This document shows, piece by piece, positions 52,017 through 59,738 of a stretch of 64,000 nt of DNA. The translations under genes were made by a program, and so were the position numbers. The stretch covers positions 5,328,727 through 5,392,726 of the forward strand of contig NZ_CP011514.1 of assembly GCF_001653795.1 (NCBI RefSeq). The letters run 5' to 3'. This stretch comes from Mitsuaria sp. 7 (GTDB lineage Bacteria > Pseudomonadota > Gammaproteobacteria > Burkholderiales > Burkholderiaceae_C). Position 1 is the stretch's first letter, and the number at the start of each line of letters is the position of its first letter. The notes under the pieces are model-generated. The model was not told where the DNA came from, ran no database searches, and saw only the letters and a list, made by a program, of their open reading frames with translations.

Positions 52017-53771
52017 ATGATCCAAGCCAAGCAGGAATTGCTCGCCGCCCTCGGCACCGTGCTCCAGGGCCTGAGCCAGGAGGCCGTTGACGCCGGCCTC
52101 ATCGCCGCCGCGCCCGCGGCCGCTTTCGAGAACCCCAAGCAAGCCTCCCACGGCGACTTCGCCAGCACCGCGGCGATGCAGCTGTCCAAGGCGCTGAAGA
52201 AGAACCCGCGCGAACTGGCGCAGACGCTGATCGCCCAGCTGCAGGCGCAGCCCGCGTTCGAGCGCTGGGTCGACGCGCTGGAGATCGCCGGCCCCGGGTT
52301 CATCAACATCCGCCTGAAGCCGGCCGCCCGGCAGGCCGTGGTCGGCGAGGTCTTCGCCGCGACGTCGCGCTTCGGCCACCAGCCTGCGCGCGAGACCTCG
52401 GCGCTGGTCGAGTTCGTCTCCGCCAACCCCACCGGTCCGCTGCACGTCGGCCACGCGCGCCAGGCGGCGCTGGGCGATTCGCTCTGCCACCTGTTCGAGA
52501 CGCAGGGCTGGAAGGTCAGCCGCGAGTTCTATTACAACGACGCCGGCGTGCAGATCGGGACGCTGGCCCACAGCACGCAGCTGCGCATCAAGGGATTCAA
52601 ACCCGGCGACCCGGTCTGGCCGACCGAGGAAGACAACCCCGAGAGCAAGAAGTTCTACAACGGCGAGTACATCCAGGACATCGCCGAGGCCTTCCTGCGC
52701 AAGGAGACGGTGAAGGCCGACGACCGCGAGTTCACCGCGTCGGGCGATCCGGACGACATCGACTCGATCCGCCAGTTCGCCGTGGCCTTCCTGCGCCACG
52801 AGCAGGACCTGGACCTGCAGGCGTTCGGGCTGCGCTTCGACAACTACTTCCTCGAGTCCTCGCTGTACAGCGGCGGCCAGGTCGAGGACGCCGTGTCGCG
52901 CATCATCGCCAACGGCAAGACGTATGAGGACGGCGGCGCGCTGTGGCTGCGCTCCACCGACTACGGCGACGACAAGGACCGCGTGATGCGCAAGTCCGAC
53001 GGCACCTTCACCTACTTCGTCCCGGACGTCGCGTACCACGTCAACAAGTTCAAGCGCGGCTTCTCCAAGTGCATCAACGTCCAGGGCAGCGACCACCACG
53101 GCACGATCGCCCGGGTGCGCGGCGGCCTGCAGGCCACCGGCGTCGGCATCCCGCAGGGCTTCCCCGACTACGTGCTGCACAAGATGGTCACCGTCATGAA
53201 GGACGGCGGCGAGGTCAAGATCTCCAAGCGCGCCGGCAGCTACGTGACGCTGCGCGACCTGATCGACTGGACCAGCCGCGACGCGGTGCGCTTCTTCCTG
53301 ATCAGCCGCAAGGCGGACACCGAATTCGTCTTCGACGTCGACCTGGCGCTCAAGGCCAACGACGAGAACCCCGTGTTCTACGTGCAGTACGCGCATGCGC
53401 GCATCTGCTCGGTGCTGCGCAAGGGCGTCGAGCAGGGCCATGACGAGGCCGCGGTGGCCGGCGCCGACCTGTCGCTGCTGAACGCGCCGACCGAGTCCGC
53501 GCTGATGCTCAAGCTGGCGGACTATCCCCGCATGCTGACCTCGGCGGCGCAAGACCTGGCCCCGCACGACGTCGCGTTCTACCTGCGCGATCTGGCGGGC
53601 GCGCTGCACAGCTACTATGGCGCCGAACGCGTGCTGGGCGACGACCCGGCCCTGACGCGCGCGCGCCTGGCGCTGCTGGCCGCGACGCGACAGGTGATGC
53701 GCAACGCGCTGGCGGTGCTGGGGGTGTCGGCCCCGGACGCGATGGAACGTGACTCGCAGGAGCAGCAATGA
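52017..53771 (+). CDS. argS: arginyl-tRNA synthetase
   Basis: A 584-residue class I synthetase charging tRNA-Arg. The HIGH motif is HVGH at 143-146 within [20 protein letters not shown]. The KMSKS-equivalent is KISKR at 401-405, as in many bacterial ArgRS that lack the canonical form. The N-terminal Add-1 domain and C-terminal DALR anticodon-binding region ([12 protein letters not shown]) are present. The ATG at 52017 starts family-like sequence. Its last bases overlap the SPOR gene (ATGA). Confidence 0.95.
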   Translation: MIQAKQELLAALGTVLQGLSQEAVDAGLIAAAPAAAFENPKQASHGDFASTAAMQLSKALKKNPRELAQTLIAQLQAQPAFERWVDALEIAGPGFINIRLKPAARQAVVGEVFAATSRFGHQPARETSALVEFVSANPTGPLHVGHARQAALGDSLCHLFETQGWKVSREFYYNDAGVQIGTLAHSTQLRIKGFKPGDPVWPTEEDNPESKKFYNGEYIQDIAEAFLRKETVKADDREFTASGDPDDIDSIRQFAVAFLRHEQDLDLQAFGLRFDNYFLESSLYSGGQVEDAVSRIIANGKTYEDGGALWLRSTDYGDDKDRVMRKSDGTFTYFVPDVAYHVNKFKRGFSKCINVQGSDHHGTIARVRGGLQATGVGIPQGFPDYVLHKMVTVMKDGGEVKISKRAGSYVTLRDLIDWTSRDAVRFFLISRKADTEFVFDVDLALKANDENPVFYVQYAHARICSVLRKGVEQGHDEAAVAGADLSLLNAPTESALMLKLADYPRMLTSAAQDLAPHDVAFYLRDLAGALHSYYGAERVLGDDPALTRARLALLAATRQVMRNALAVLGVSAPDAMERDSQEQQ

Positions 53772-54442
53772 GTAAACAGAAGCAGCGCGGCGGATTCGCC
53801 ATGGGCCTGATCGTGGGCCTGCTGCTGGGGCTGGGGATCGCGCTGGGCGTGGCCCTGTACGTGACGAAGGCCCCGGTGCCGTTCGTCAACAAGCTGCCGC
53901 AGCGCACCGCGGAACAGGACGCCCAGGAAGCCGAACGCAACCGGAACTGGGACCCGAACGCGCCGCTGGCCGGCCGTGCCGGCGCGAAGGCCGCGTCGGG
54001 CGTGGTGACGCCGGCGGTCGTGCCCCCCGCGACCCAGACGGCGCCGCAGGTCAGCACGGGCACGACGCCGGCACCAGCGGTCGAAGGCCGCCCGGTGGAA
54101 CGCGCCCCTGCGGTTCAGCCGCAGGCCCAGAGCCAGATCCCGTCCGTCAAGCCGGAGCAGCGTCCCACCGAGCCGCGCGCCGACGGTGCGCGCCCCGACG
54201 GCTCGCGCGGCAGCTTCTTCGTCCAGGCCGGCGCCTACACGCGCATGGAGGACGCCGAGCAGCAGCGCGCCAAGCTGGCGATCCAGGGCTTCTCGGCCAA
54301 GGTGATGGAGCGCGAGCAGTCCGGTCGCACGGTGTTCCGGGTCCGCCTGGGCCCGTTCGACACGCGTGACGAGGCGGAAGCGCAGCAGAAGAAACTCGAG
54401 GGCGCGGGCGTCGAAGCCAACCTCGTCGCGATCCAGCGCTGA
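53768..54442 (+). CDS. SPOR-domain membrane protein
   Basis: A 224-residue bitopic inner-membrane protein. Residues about 11-32 form one membrane helix ([20 protein letters not shown]) after a short basic tail; a long proline- and alanine-rich linker follows; residues about 148-224 are a SPOR domain ([18 protein letters not shown]), which binds septal peptidoglycan stripped of stem peptides. This places it at the division site. It overlaps argS by four bases; the argS / SPOR / dsbA order recurs in Burkholderiales. Confidence 0.92.
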   Translation: MSKQKQRGGFAMGLIVGLLLGLGIALGVALYVTKAPVPFVNKLPQRTAEQDAQEAERNRNWDPNAPLAGRAGAKAASGVVTPAVVPPATQTAPQVSTGTTPAPAVEGRPVERAPAVQPQAQSQIPSVKPEQRPTEPRADGARPDGSRGSFFVQAGAYTRMEDAEQQRAKLAIQGFSAKVMEREQSGRTVFRVRLGPFDTRDEAEAQQKKLEGAGVEANLVAIQR

Positions 54443-54570
54443 GCGACCGGGCGTTGCCTGCATCGAACCGGTACGGTCGTCATGCAACGTTAATGCCGCT
54501 CTAAGTTTGACTTTCTAGGATGGCCGGCCGCTGCGGCGCCGGTCGCAGCGGAACCAACAAGGAATCGAAG

Positions 54571-55251
54571 ATGAAGCGTCGCGAATTCAACGCCCTCACG
54601 GCCCTGTCCACCGCCGCGGGCGGCGGTGCGCTCCTGACCGGCGTGCCGGCGCAGGCCCAGGGCGGTCCGGTCGAGGGCCGCCAGTACCAGCGCCTGGCCA
54701 CGCCGGTCGCGGGTTCCGTGCCGGGCAAGGTCGAGGTGATCGAGTTCTTCTGGTACGGCTGCCCGCACTGCTACGTCTTCGAGCCCACGATCGAGGCCTG
54801 GGCCAAGCAGCTGCCCGCGGACGTCGTGTACCGCAAGATCCACGTGGCGTTCCGGGCCAACGTGAAGATCCACCAGCAGCTGTTCTTCGCGCTGGAAGTG
54901 ATGGGCAAGGAAGCGCAGGTGCGCCCCGCCATCTTCAACGCCATCCACCGGGGCAACCAGAGCCTGCTGGACGTGGACGAGATGGCCAAGTTCCTGGCGC
55001 CGCTGGGCGTGGATCCGGCGAAGTTCAAGGAGACCTTCAAGTCCTTCACCGTGCAGTCCAAATGCCAGCAGGCCGAGAAGCTGCAGAACCAGTACAACAT
55101 CGACGGCGTGCCCAGCGTGGCGATCGGCGGGCGTTTCCTGACGTCGCCGGCGATGGCGGGCTTCGGCTTGCGCGTGAGCGAGGAAGAACTCGGTCAGCGT
55201 TGCATCGCCGTCGCGAACTACCTGCTGCCGATGGCGCGCAAGGGCGCCTGA
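54571..55251 (+). CDS. dsbA: thiol:disulfide interchange protein DsbA
   Basis: A 226-residue periplasmic oxidase that introduces disulfide bonds. The signal region MKRREFNALTALSTAAGGGA has twin arginines followed by a hydrophobic stretch; Sec or Tat export cannot be settled by eye. The active site is Cys64-Pro-His-Cys67 in FFWYGCPHCYVFEP, and the cis-proline loop is IDGVPSVAIGG. A ribosome-binding site AAGGAA precedes the ATG at 54571. It follows the SPOR gene by 128 bases. Confidence 0.93.
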   Translation: MKRREFNALTALSTAAGGGALLTGVPAQAQGGPVEGRQYQRLATPVAGSVPGKVEVIEFFWYGCPHCYVFEPTIEAWAKQLPADVVYRKIHVAFRANVKIHQQLFFALEVMGKEAQVRPAIFNAIHRGNQSLLDVDEMAKFLAPLGVDPAKFKETFKSFTVQSKCQQAEKLQNQYNIDGVPSVAIGGRFLTSPAMAGFGLRVSEEELGQRCIAVANYLLPMARKGA

Positions 55252-55280
55252 GCGGCCTGGTCGTACTGCTCCGGCCGCTG

Positions 55281-55317
55281 GCCCTCACCCCTGCCCTCTC
55301 CCGCGGTGCGGGAGAGG
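55281..55317. repeat. REP-like GC-rich palindromic element
   Basis: CCTCACCCCTGCCCTCTCCC followed by a 10-bp perfect stem, CCTCTCCCGC (55295-55304) with GCGGGAGAGG (55308-55317). It has the form of a dispersed intergenic repeat common in beta- and gammaproteobacterial genomes. It lies in the gap after dsbA. Confidence 0.6.
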
Positions 55318-55338
55318 AGTCCGGATGGAGTCCTTTGG

Positions 55339-55370
55339 AAGCGCCCCTCGTGGGCGCTTTCTGCTTTTTC
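55339..55370 (+). terminator. rho-independent terminator after dsbA
   Basis: AAGCGCCC (55339-55346) pairs with GGGCGCTT (55352-55359), followed by TCTGCTTTTTC. It ends the argS / SPOR / dsbA transcript. Confidence 0.85.
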
Positions 55371-55438
55371 GGGGTCAGGACTTGCGCGATCGTGTGTCCG
55401 GGGCTTAAAGTGATATCACCTTTTTGGAGGAGTTGGTG

Positions 55439-56362
55439 ATGAGCACGACCGCAGTCCCGAAGACCCCCTCGTCGCGCGCCGCTGCGACGCCGACGATGGA
55501 GCGCCGCGCCGGGACGGCCAATGGCTACGCCGCGCTGCTGATCGGCCTGGGCCTGCTGGCCTTCGCGGTCTGGCGCGTCATCGCGTTCCGCCACGAGGCG
55601 ATCGACCTGATGCAGCTGACGCTGATCCTGGCGGGTCTGATCCTGCTGTCGGGGCTCTACATCCAGCAGCCCAACGAGGCGCGCCTGCTGACGCTCTTCG
55701 GCCGCTATGTCGGCACCGACCGCGTCTCCGGGCTGCGCTGGACGATCCCGCTGTTCATGGCCAAGCGCCGCCTCTCGCTGCGCGCGCGCAACCTGGACGC
55801 CCCCACGCTGAAGGTCAACGACAAGCGCGGCAATCCGGTCGAGATCGGCGCGGCCGTGGTCTGGCGCGTCCAGGACACGGCGCGCGCGGTGTTCGAGGTC
55901 GACGACTTCGAGCAGTACGTCAGCATCCAGGCCGAGGCCGCGATCCGGCACGTCGCCTCGCAGTTCGCCTACGACGAGGGCGACGACATCGACAGCCAGG
56001 AGATCACGCTGCGCGCCGGTGCCGACGAGGTGATGGCCGCGATGATCGACGAACTGGCCGTGCGTCTGCAGCCCGCAGGTGTCAGCGTCGAGACGGCCAT
56101 GCTGACCCACCTGGCCTATGCGCCCGAGATCGCGCAGGTGATGCTGCGCCGGCAGCAGGCCGAGGCCATCATCAGCGCCCGCAAGAAGATCGTGCACGGC
56201 GCGGTCAGCATGGTCGAGGAAGCCCTCAAGGGACTGAGCGAACGCGAGATCGTGCAGCTCGACGACGAGCGCAAGGCCGCGATGGTGTCCAACCTGCTGG
56301 TGGTGCTGTGCTCCGACAAGGACACGCAGCCGATCATCAACGCGGGCACGCTCTACAACTGA
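55439..56362 (+). CDS. SPFH-domain membrane protein
   Basis: A 307-residue protein of the SPFH/stomatin/flotillin group. Two hydrophobic segments at about 35-52 and 61-78 are followed by [20 protein letters not shown] and [21 protein letters not shown], typical of the SPFH fold, and a C-terminal helical region rich in Arg and Glu ([20 protein letters not shown]). Such proteins form large ring assemblies in the inner membrane. GGAGGAG precedes the ATG at 55439. It leads a cassette with a membrane protein and a ribbon-helix-helix protein. Confidence 0.88.
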   Translation: MSTTAVPKTPSSRAAATPTMERRAGTANGYAALLIGLGLLAFAVWRVIAFRHEAIDLMQLTLILAGLILLSGLYIQQPNEARLLTLFGRYVGTDRVSGLRWTIPLFMAKRRLSLRARNLDAPTLKVNDKRGNPVEIGAAVVWRVQDTARAVFEVDDFEQYVSIQAEAAIRHVASQFAYDEGDDIDSQEITLRAGADEVMAAMIDELAVRLQPAGVSVETAMLTHLAYAPEIAQVMLRRQQAEAIISARKKIVHGAVSMVEEALKGLSEREIVQLDDERKAAMVSNLLVVLCSDKDTQPIINAGTLYN

Positions 56363-56381
56363 GCGCGGCCAGGGAGCAGGC

Positions 56382-57068
56382 ATGGCCACGACACCACGTG
56401 CCACACCACGCACGACACCACGCACGACACCGCGCTCAACAACGGGCACCCCATCGGGCGGCAGCTCCTCGGCGGCGGTCACCCCCCCGAAGGGCGGCGG
56501 CTGGAGCCCGTGGCGGGCCCTGTTCCTCGCGTCATGGAGCGCGCACCTCTCGTTCATCCTGCTGTCCGCCGACTCGTTGCCAGCCATCGTGGTGGATCCG
56601 TCCCACGGGGGCAAGGCCTGGAGCCGGGACGCCTATCTGGCGATCTCGCTCGGCATGGGAGTGCTCGTGCCGGCCATGTGCACCTGGGGCGTGGCCCTCA
56701 TCGCCCGGCACTTCACCGGCGCGCTGAACATGCCGAACAAGGACTACTGGATGGCGCCGGAGCGCCGCGCGTCGACGCTCGCCACGCTGGGCCGCCTGTT
56801 GTGGCCGCTGGGGCTGCTGATCGTCCTGGCGCAGGCGGGATCCACCGTGATGACGCTGGCCTCGGTGATGCATTGGCCGCTGCCCGCCGAGGCCCCCATC
56901 GCGGGCGGGGTGCTGTGGGTCGTCGGCATGGTCGCCTGGGTGGGCGTGGTGCTGCGGACTTTCCGCCTGCCCGGGCGTGCGTCGATGTCGTTCTCATCGT
57001 CGCTGCCTCCGGCGACGCCCGGCGCTCGTCAGAGACCGCGCGCGCCACACCGCCGCCCCGGGCGCTGA
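56382..57068 (+). CDS. hypothetical membrane protein with Thr/Pro/Arg repeat start
   Basis: A 228-residue protein of unknown function. The first ~20 residues are a low-complexity tract (TPRTTPRTTPRST) encoded by 12-base tandem repeats. Hydrophobic segments at about 46-63, 85-105, 133-158 and 170-192 suggest four membrane spans. NMPNKDYWMAPERR in a loop resembles a motif of DUF1648-like membrane proteins. It begins 19 bases after the SPFH gene and is followed 18 bases later by the ribbon-helix-helix gene, so the three are probably one operon. Confidence 0.7.
   Translation: MATTPRATPRTTPRTTPRSTTGTPSGGSSSAAVTPPKGGGWSPWRALFLASWSAHLSFILLSADSLPAIVVDPSHGGKAWSRDAYLAISLGMGVLVPAMCTWGVALIARHFTGALNMPNKDYWMAPERRASTLATLGRLLWPLGLLIVLAQAGSTVMTLASVMHWPLPAEAPIAGGVLWVVGMVAWVGVVLRTFRLPGRASMSFSSSLPPATPGARQRPRAPHRRPGR
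56392..56439. repeat. 12-bp tandem repeat inside the membrane protein gene
   Basis: Four 12-base units start at 56392, 56404, 56416 and 56428. The second and third are identical (CACCACGCACGA); the outer two are degenerate. The unit length preserves the frame, so copy number could change without breaking the gene. Confidence 0.8.
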
Positions 57069-57086
57069 CGACGGAGCGACGCAGCG

Positions 57087-57371
57087 ATGGGCAGTCCCGG
57101 CAAGAAGCAGTTTCCACTGCGCCTCGATCCGGCGTTGTGGGAGGAGATCGAGCGGCTGGCCGCGATCGAACTGCGTTCCTCCAACGCGCAGATCGAGCTG
57201 CTGCTGCGCGAGGCGCTCAAGCGTCGCGGCATCAAGCCGGCGCTCTCGCCCACCCCGCGCCGGGGTCGTCCGCCGGCGGGTGAGGCCGATGCCGCCGTCG
57301 AGGGCGCGGAGGGCGACGAGGGCTCAGGCATCCCTGATGCCTCCGGTGCCGCCGACAGGGTCGACGAATAA
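57087..57371 (+). CDS. ribbon-helix-helix (Arc-like) DNA-binding protein
   Basis: A 94-residue protein. The N-terminal half, KKQFPLRLDPALWEEIERLA and SSNAQIELLLREALKRRG, is an Arc/MetJ-type ribbon-helix-helix fold. The tail has an AT-hook-like RRGRPP followed by an acidic, glycine/alanine-rich end. I recall similar small proteins next to SPFH genes in other genomes, where they may regulate the cassette; here it is the third gene of that group. Confidence 0.8.
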   Translation: MGSPGKKQFPLRLDPALWEEIERLAAIELRSSNAQIELLLREALKRRGIKPALSPTPRRGRPPAGEADAAVEGAEGDEGSGIPDASGAADRVDE

Positions 57372-57409
57372 CCCATCTACCGTCCCCGCCATCGAGGGGA
57401 TCAGCGAAC

Positions 57410-57427
57410 TTCGCACGACCGTGCTAA
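57410..57427. promoter_or_regulatory. TetR operator 1 (autoregulatory site)
   Basis: TTCGCACG-AC-CGTGCTAA has perfect inner arms GCACG/CGTGC. It lies 11 bases before the TetR start and overlaps a TAAATT -10-like box at 57425-57430. The same arms form a full palindrome at 58103-58120. Confidence 0.6.
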
Positions 57428-57437
57428 ATTGTGGCGC

Positions 57438-58058
57438 ATGGAAGCAAAGACCGCCCGCAGTGAGCTGACGCAGAGCGCCATCGTCGATGTCGCGCTGGAG
57501 ATGGCGCGCCTGGACGGCCTGGACAGCCTGTCGATCGGTGAGGTGGCCAAGCGGCTGAACCTGTCCAAGAGCGGCGTGTTCTCGCGCATCGGCTCGCGCG
57601 AGGCCTTGCAGACCGCGGTGCTGGATGCGTTCGAGAAGATCTTCCAGCAGGAGGTCATCCTGCCGGCGCTGCGCGAACCGCGCGGCCTGCCGCGGATGGA
57701 CGCGATGGTGCGTGCGTGGTTGAACCGCGTCGAGGGTCCGCACGGCAACTGCCTGTACGTCGCCGGTGCCTTCGAGTACGACGACCGCGATGAAGCCATG
57801 CGCGACCATCTGCTGGACGGCGTCCGCCGCTGGCGCTCGACGCTGCGGCGCACGCTGGTCCAGGCGCAGGACGCGGGTCAGTTGCGCGCCGACGCCGACC
57901 TCGATCAGCTGATCTTCGAGCTCGACGGCCTGTTCACCGCGCTGGTCCGTGAGGTGCGCTTCCTGCGCACGCCGGACGCCGTCGATCGGGCCTGGACCAG
58001 CTATCGCCGCCTGATGGCGCCGGCGCTGGTCACGAGCGCCCCCGCTTCCCCCGCCTGA
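57438..58058 (+). CDS. TetR-family transcriptional repressor
   Basis: A 206-residue repressor. The N-terminal DNA-binding domain contains SIGEVAKRLNLSKSGVFSRI, the TetR helix-turn-helix, within residues about 10-60; the rest is the helical ligand-binding domain. The ATG at 57438 is chosen over an in-frame TTG at 57429. The operator-like palindrome just upstream suggests autoregulation, with a better copy ahead of the small membrane protein gene at 58174. The ligand is unknown. Confidence 0.9.
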   Translation: MEAKTARSELTQSAIVDVALEMARLDGLDSLSIGEVAKRLNLSKSGVFSRIGSREALQTAVLDAFEKIFQQEVILPALREPRGLPRMDAMVRAWLNRVEGPHGNCLYVAGAFEYDDRDEAMRDHLLDGVRRWRSTLRRTLVQAQDAGQLRADADLDQLIFELDGLFTALVREVRFLRTPDAVDRAWTSYRRLMAPALVTSAPASPA

Positions 58059-58102
58059 GGCCGTCGCCCATGAACCGCGCCGGCCTCATTGCTTCCACCA
58101 AT

Positions 58103-58120
58103 TTCGCACGCTCGTGCGAA
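58103..58120. promoter_or_regulatory. TetR operator 2
   Basis: TTCGCACG-CT-CGTGCGAA is a perfect 18-bp palindrome with a two-base centre, the full form of the half-perfect site upstream of the TetR gene. It lies 54 bases before the small membrane protein gene. Confidence 0.65.
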
Positions 58121-58173
58121 GTCGCTCGCGCTTCATGTCGCGGCATCTTTCCCTGACCTTCGAGGAGTCGACC

Positions 58174-58293
58174 ATGACCATCCTGCTGATCCTCAGCCTT
58201 CTGTTCGGCGGCGCACTCTGGCGTGCCTGGGTCTCGTGGCGCCGGCTGCTGAAGCAGCTGCCGCGACGCAACCACGACATGGTGCTGTTCTGA
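58174..58293 (+). CDS. small membrane protein, 39 residues
   Basis: A 39-codon gene too short for ordinary gene finders. GAGGAG at 58162-58167 sits six bases before the ATG. The product begins MTILLILSLLFGGALWRAWV, a single hydrophobic helix, then a basic segment (SWRRLLKQLPRRNHD). An in-frame ATG at 58135 would add 13 residues. It lies between the TetR gene and the NCS2 permease, downstream of the perfect TetR palindrome, so it is probably a TetR target. Function unknown; positive-inside topology puts the basic C-terminus in the cytoplasm. Confidence 0.6.
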   Translation: MTILLILSLLFGGALWRAWVSWRRLLKQLPRRNHDMVLF

Positions 58294-58439
58294 GCCTGGG
58301 GCTGAGGCCGCCCCTCGCCCGCCTCACCGGTCCAGCCGTCTATCCGCTGCCGTGGCCCCACCCGGTCACGGGATAAGCCGGAGTGGCGATGCCATGAGCG
58401 CTCCTTACACTCGACGGCTTGTCCCATTGAGGTAAGTCC

Positions 58440-59726
58440 ATGGCGTGGTTGATGCGCTGGCGGCCCGTGACCGTCGGCCCCGAGAAGGCGATTGCTCCCG
58501 ATGAACGCCTGTCCTGGCCGCAGACCGCGGCGCTCGGCCTGCAACATGTGATCGCCATGTTCGGCGCCACCGTGCTGGCGCCGCTGCTGATGGGCTTCGA
58601 TCCCAACGTCGCCGTGCTGATGAGCGGCGTGGGCACGCTGCTGTTCTTCTTCCTCACCGGCGGCCGCGTGCCGAGCTACCTGGGCTCGAGCTTCGCGTTC
58701 ATCGGCGTGGTCATCGCCGCGACCGGCTATGCCGGCAGCGGTCCCAATCCCAACCTGCCGCTGGCGCTGGGCGGCATCATCGCCTGCGGCGTGCTGTACA
58801 CCGTCATCGGCCTGCTGGTGTCGGCCACCGGCAGCGGCTGGGTCGAGAAGCTGATGCCCCCGGTCGTGACCGGCGCGGTGGTGGCGGTGATCGGGCTCAA
58901 CCTCGCGTCGGTGCCGATCAAGAACATGGCGCCGACGCCCTTCGACGCCTGGATGCAGGCGGCGACCTTCGTCAGCGTCGCCGTGGTCGCGGTCTTCGCG
59001 CGCGGCATGCTGCAGCGCCTGCTGATCCTCGCCGGCCTGATCCAGGCCAGCCTGATCTATGCGCTGCTGACCAACGGATTCGGTCTGGGCGCGCCGATCG
59101 ACCTGTCGAAGGTCGCGGCGGCGGCGTGGATCGGTCTGCCGCAGTTCCACGCGCCGGTGTTCGACGGCGCGGCGATGCTGATGATCGCGCCGGTCGCGCT
59201 CATCCTGGTCGCGGAGAACCTCGGCCACCTGAAGGCGGTCGGTGCGATGACAGGGCGCGACATGACGCCTTTCCTCGGTCGCGCCTTCATCGGCGACGGC
59301 CTCGCGACGATCGCCAGCGGCGCGGTCGGCGGAACCGGCGTCACGACCTACGCCGAGAACATCGGCGTCATGGCCGCGACCCGCATCTATTCGACGGCGG
59401 TCTTCGTGTTCGCGGCGCTGATGGCGCTGGCGCTGGGCTTCTCGCCGAAGTTCGGCGCGCTGATCCAGGCCATCCCGCTGGCGGTGATGGGCGGCGTCAG
59501 CATCGTCGTGTTCGGCCTGATCGCGATCGCGGGCGCCCGCATCTGGGTGGACCATCAGGTCGACTTCCGCGACCCGCGCAACCTGATGGTCGCCGCGATC
59601 ACGCTGGTGATCGGCACGGGCGACTTCACGTTGAAGCTGGGTGCGTTTACCCTGGGTGGCATCGGAACTGCCACGTTCGGCGCGATCCTGCTGCATGCGC
59701 TGCTCCGGCGCGGCCGCACGGACTGA
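58440..59726 (+). CDS. NCS2-family uracil/xanthine permease
   Basis: A 428-residue inner-membrane symporter for nucleobases. LQHVIAMFGATVLAPLLMGF at the N-terminus and PVALILVAENLGHLKAVGAM in the eighth-segment region are family signatures, and the length fits UraA/RutG-like members. GAGGTAAG precedes the ATG. Purine or pyrimidine preference cannot be decided from the sequence. It may also be under the TetR site at 58103, but it is 300 bases away. Confidence 0.9.
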   Translation: MAWLMRWRPVTVGPEKAIAPDERLSWPQTAALGLQHVIAMFGATVLAPLLMGFDPNVAVLMSGVGTLLFFFLTGGRVPSYLGSSFAFIGVVIAATGYAGSGPNPNLPLALGGIIACGVLYTVIGLLVSATGSGWVEKLMPPVVTGAVVAVIGLNLASVPIKNMAPTPFDAWMQAATFVSVAVVAVFARGMLQRLLILAGLIQASLIYALLTNGFGLGAPIDLSKVAAAAWIGLPQFHAPVFDGAAMLMIAPVALILVAENLGHLKAVGAMTGRDMTPFLGRAFIGDGLATIASGAVGGTGVTTYAENIGVMAATRIYSTAVFVFAALMALALGFSPKFGALIQAIPLAVMGGVSIVVFGLIAIAGARIWVDHQVDFRDPRNLMVAAITLVIGTGDFTLKLGAFTLGGIGTATFGAILLHALLRRGRTD

Positions 59727-59738
59727 CCCACGGCCTTC

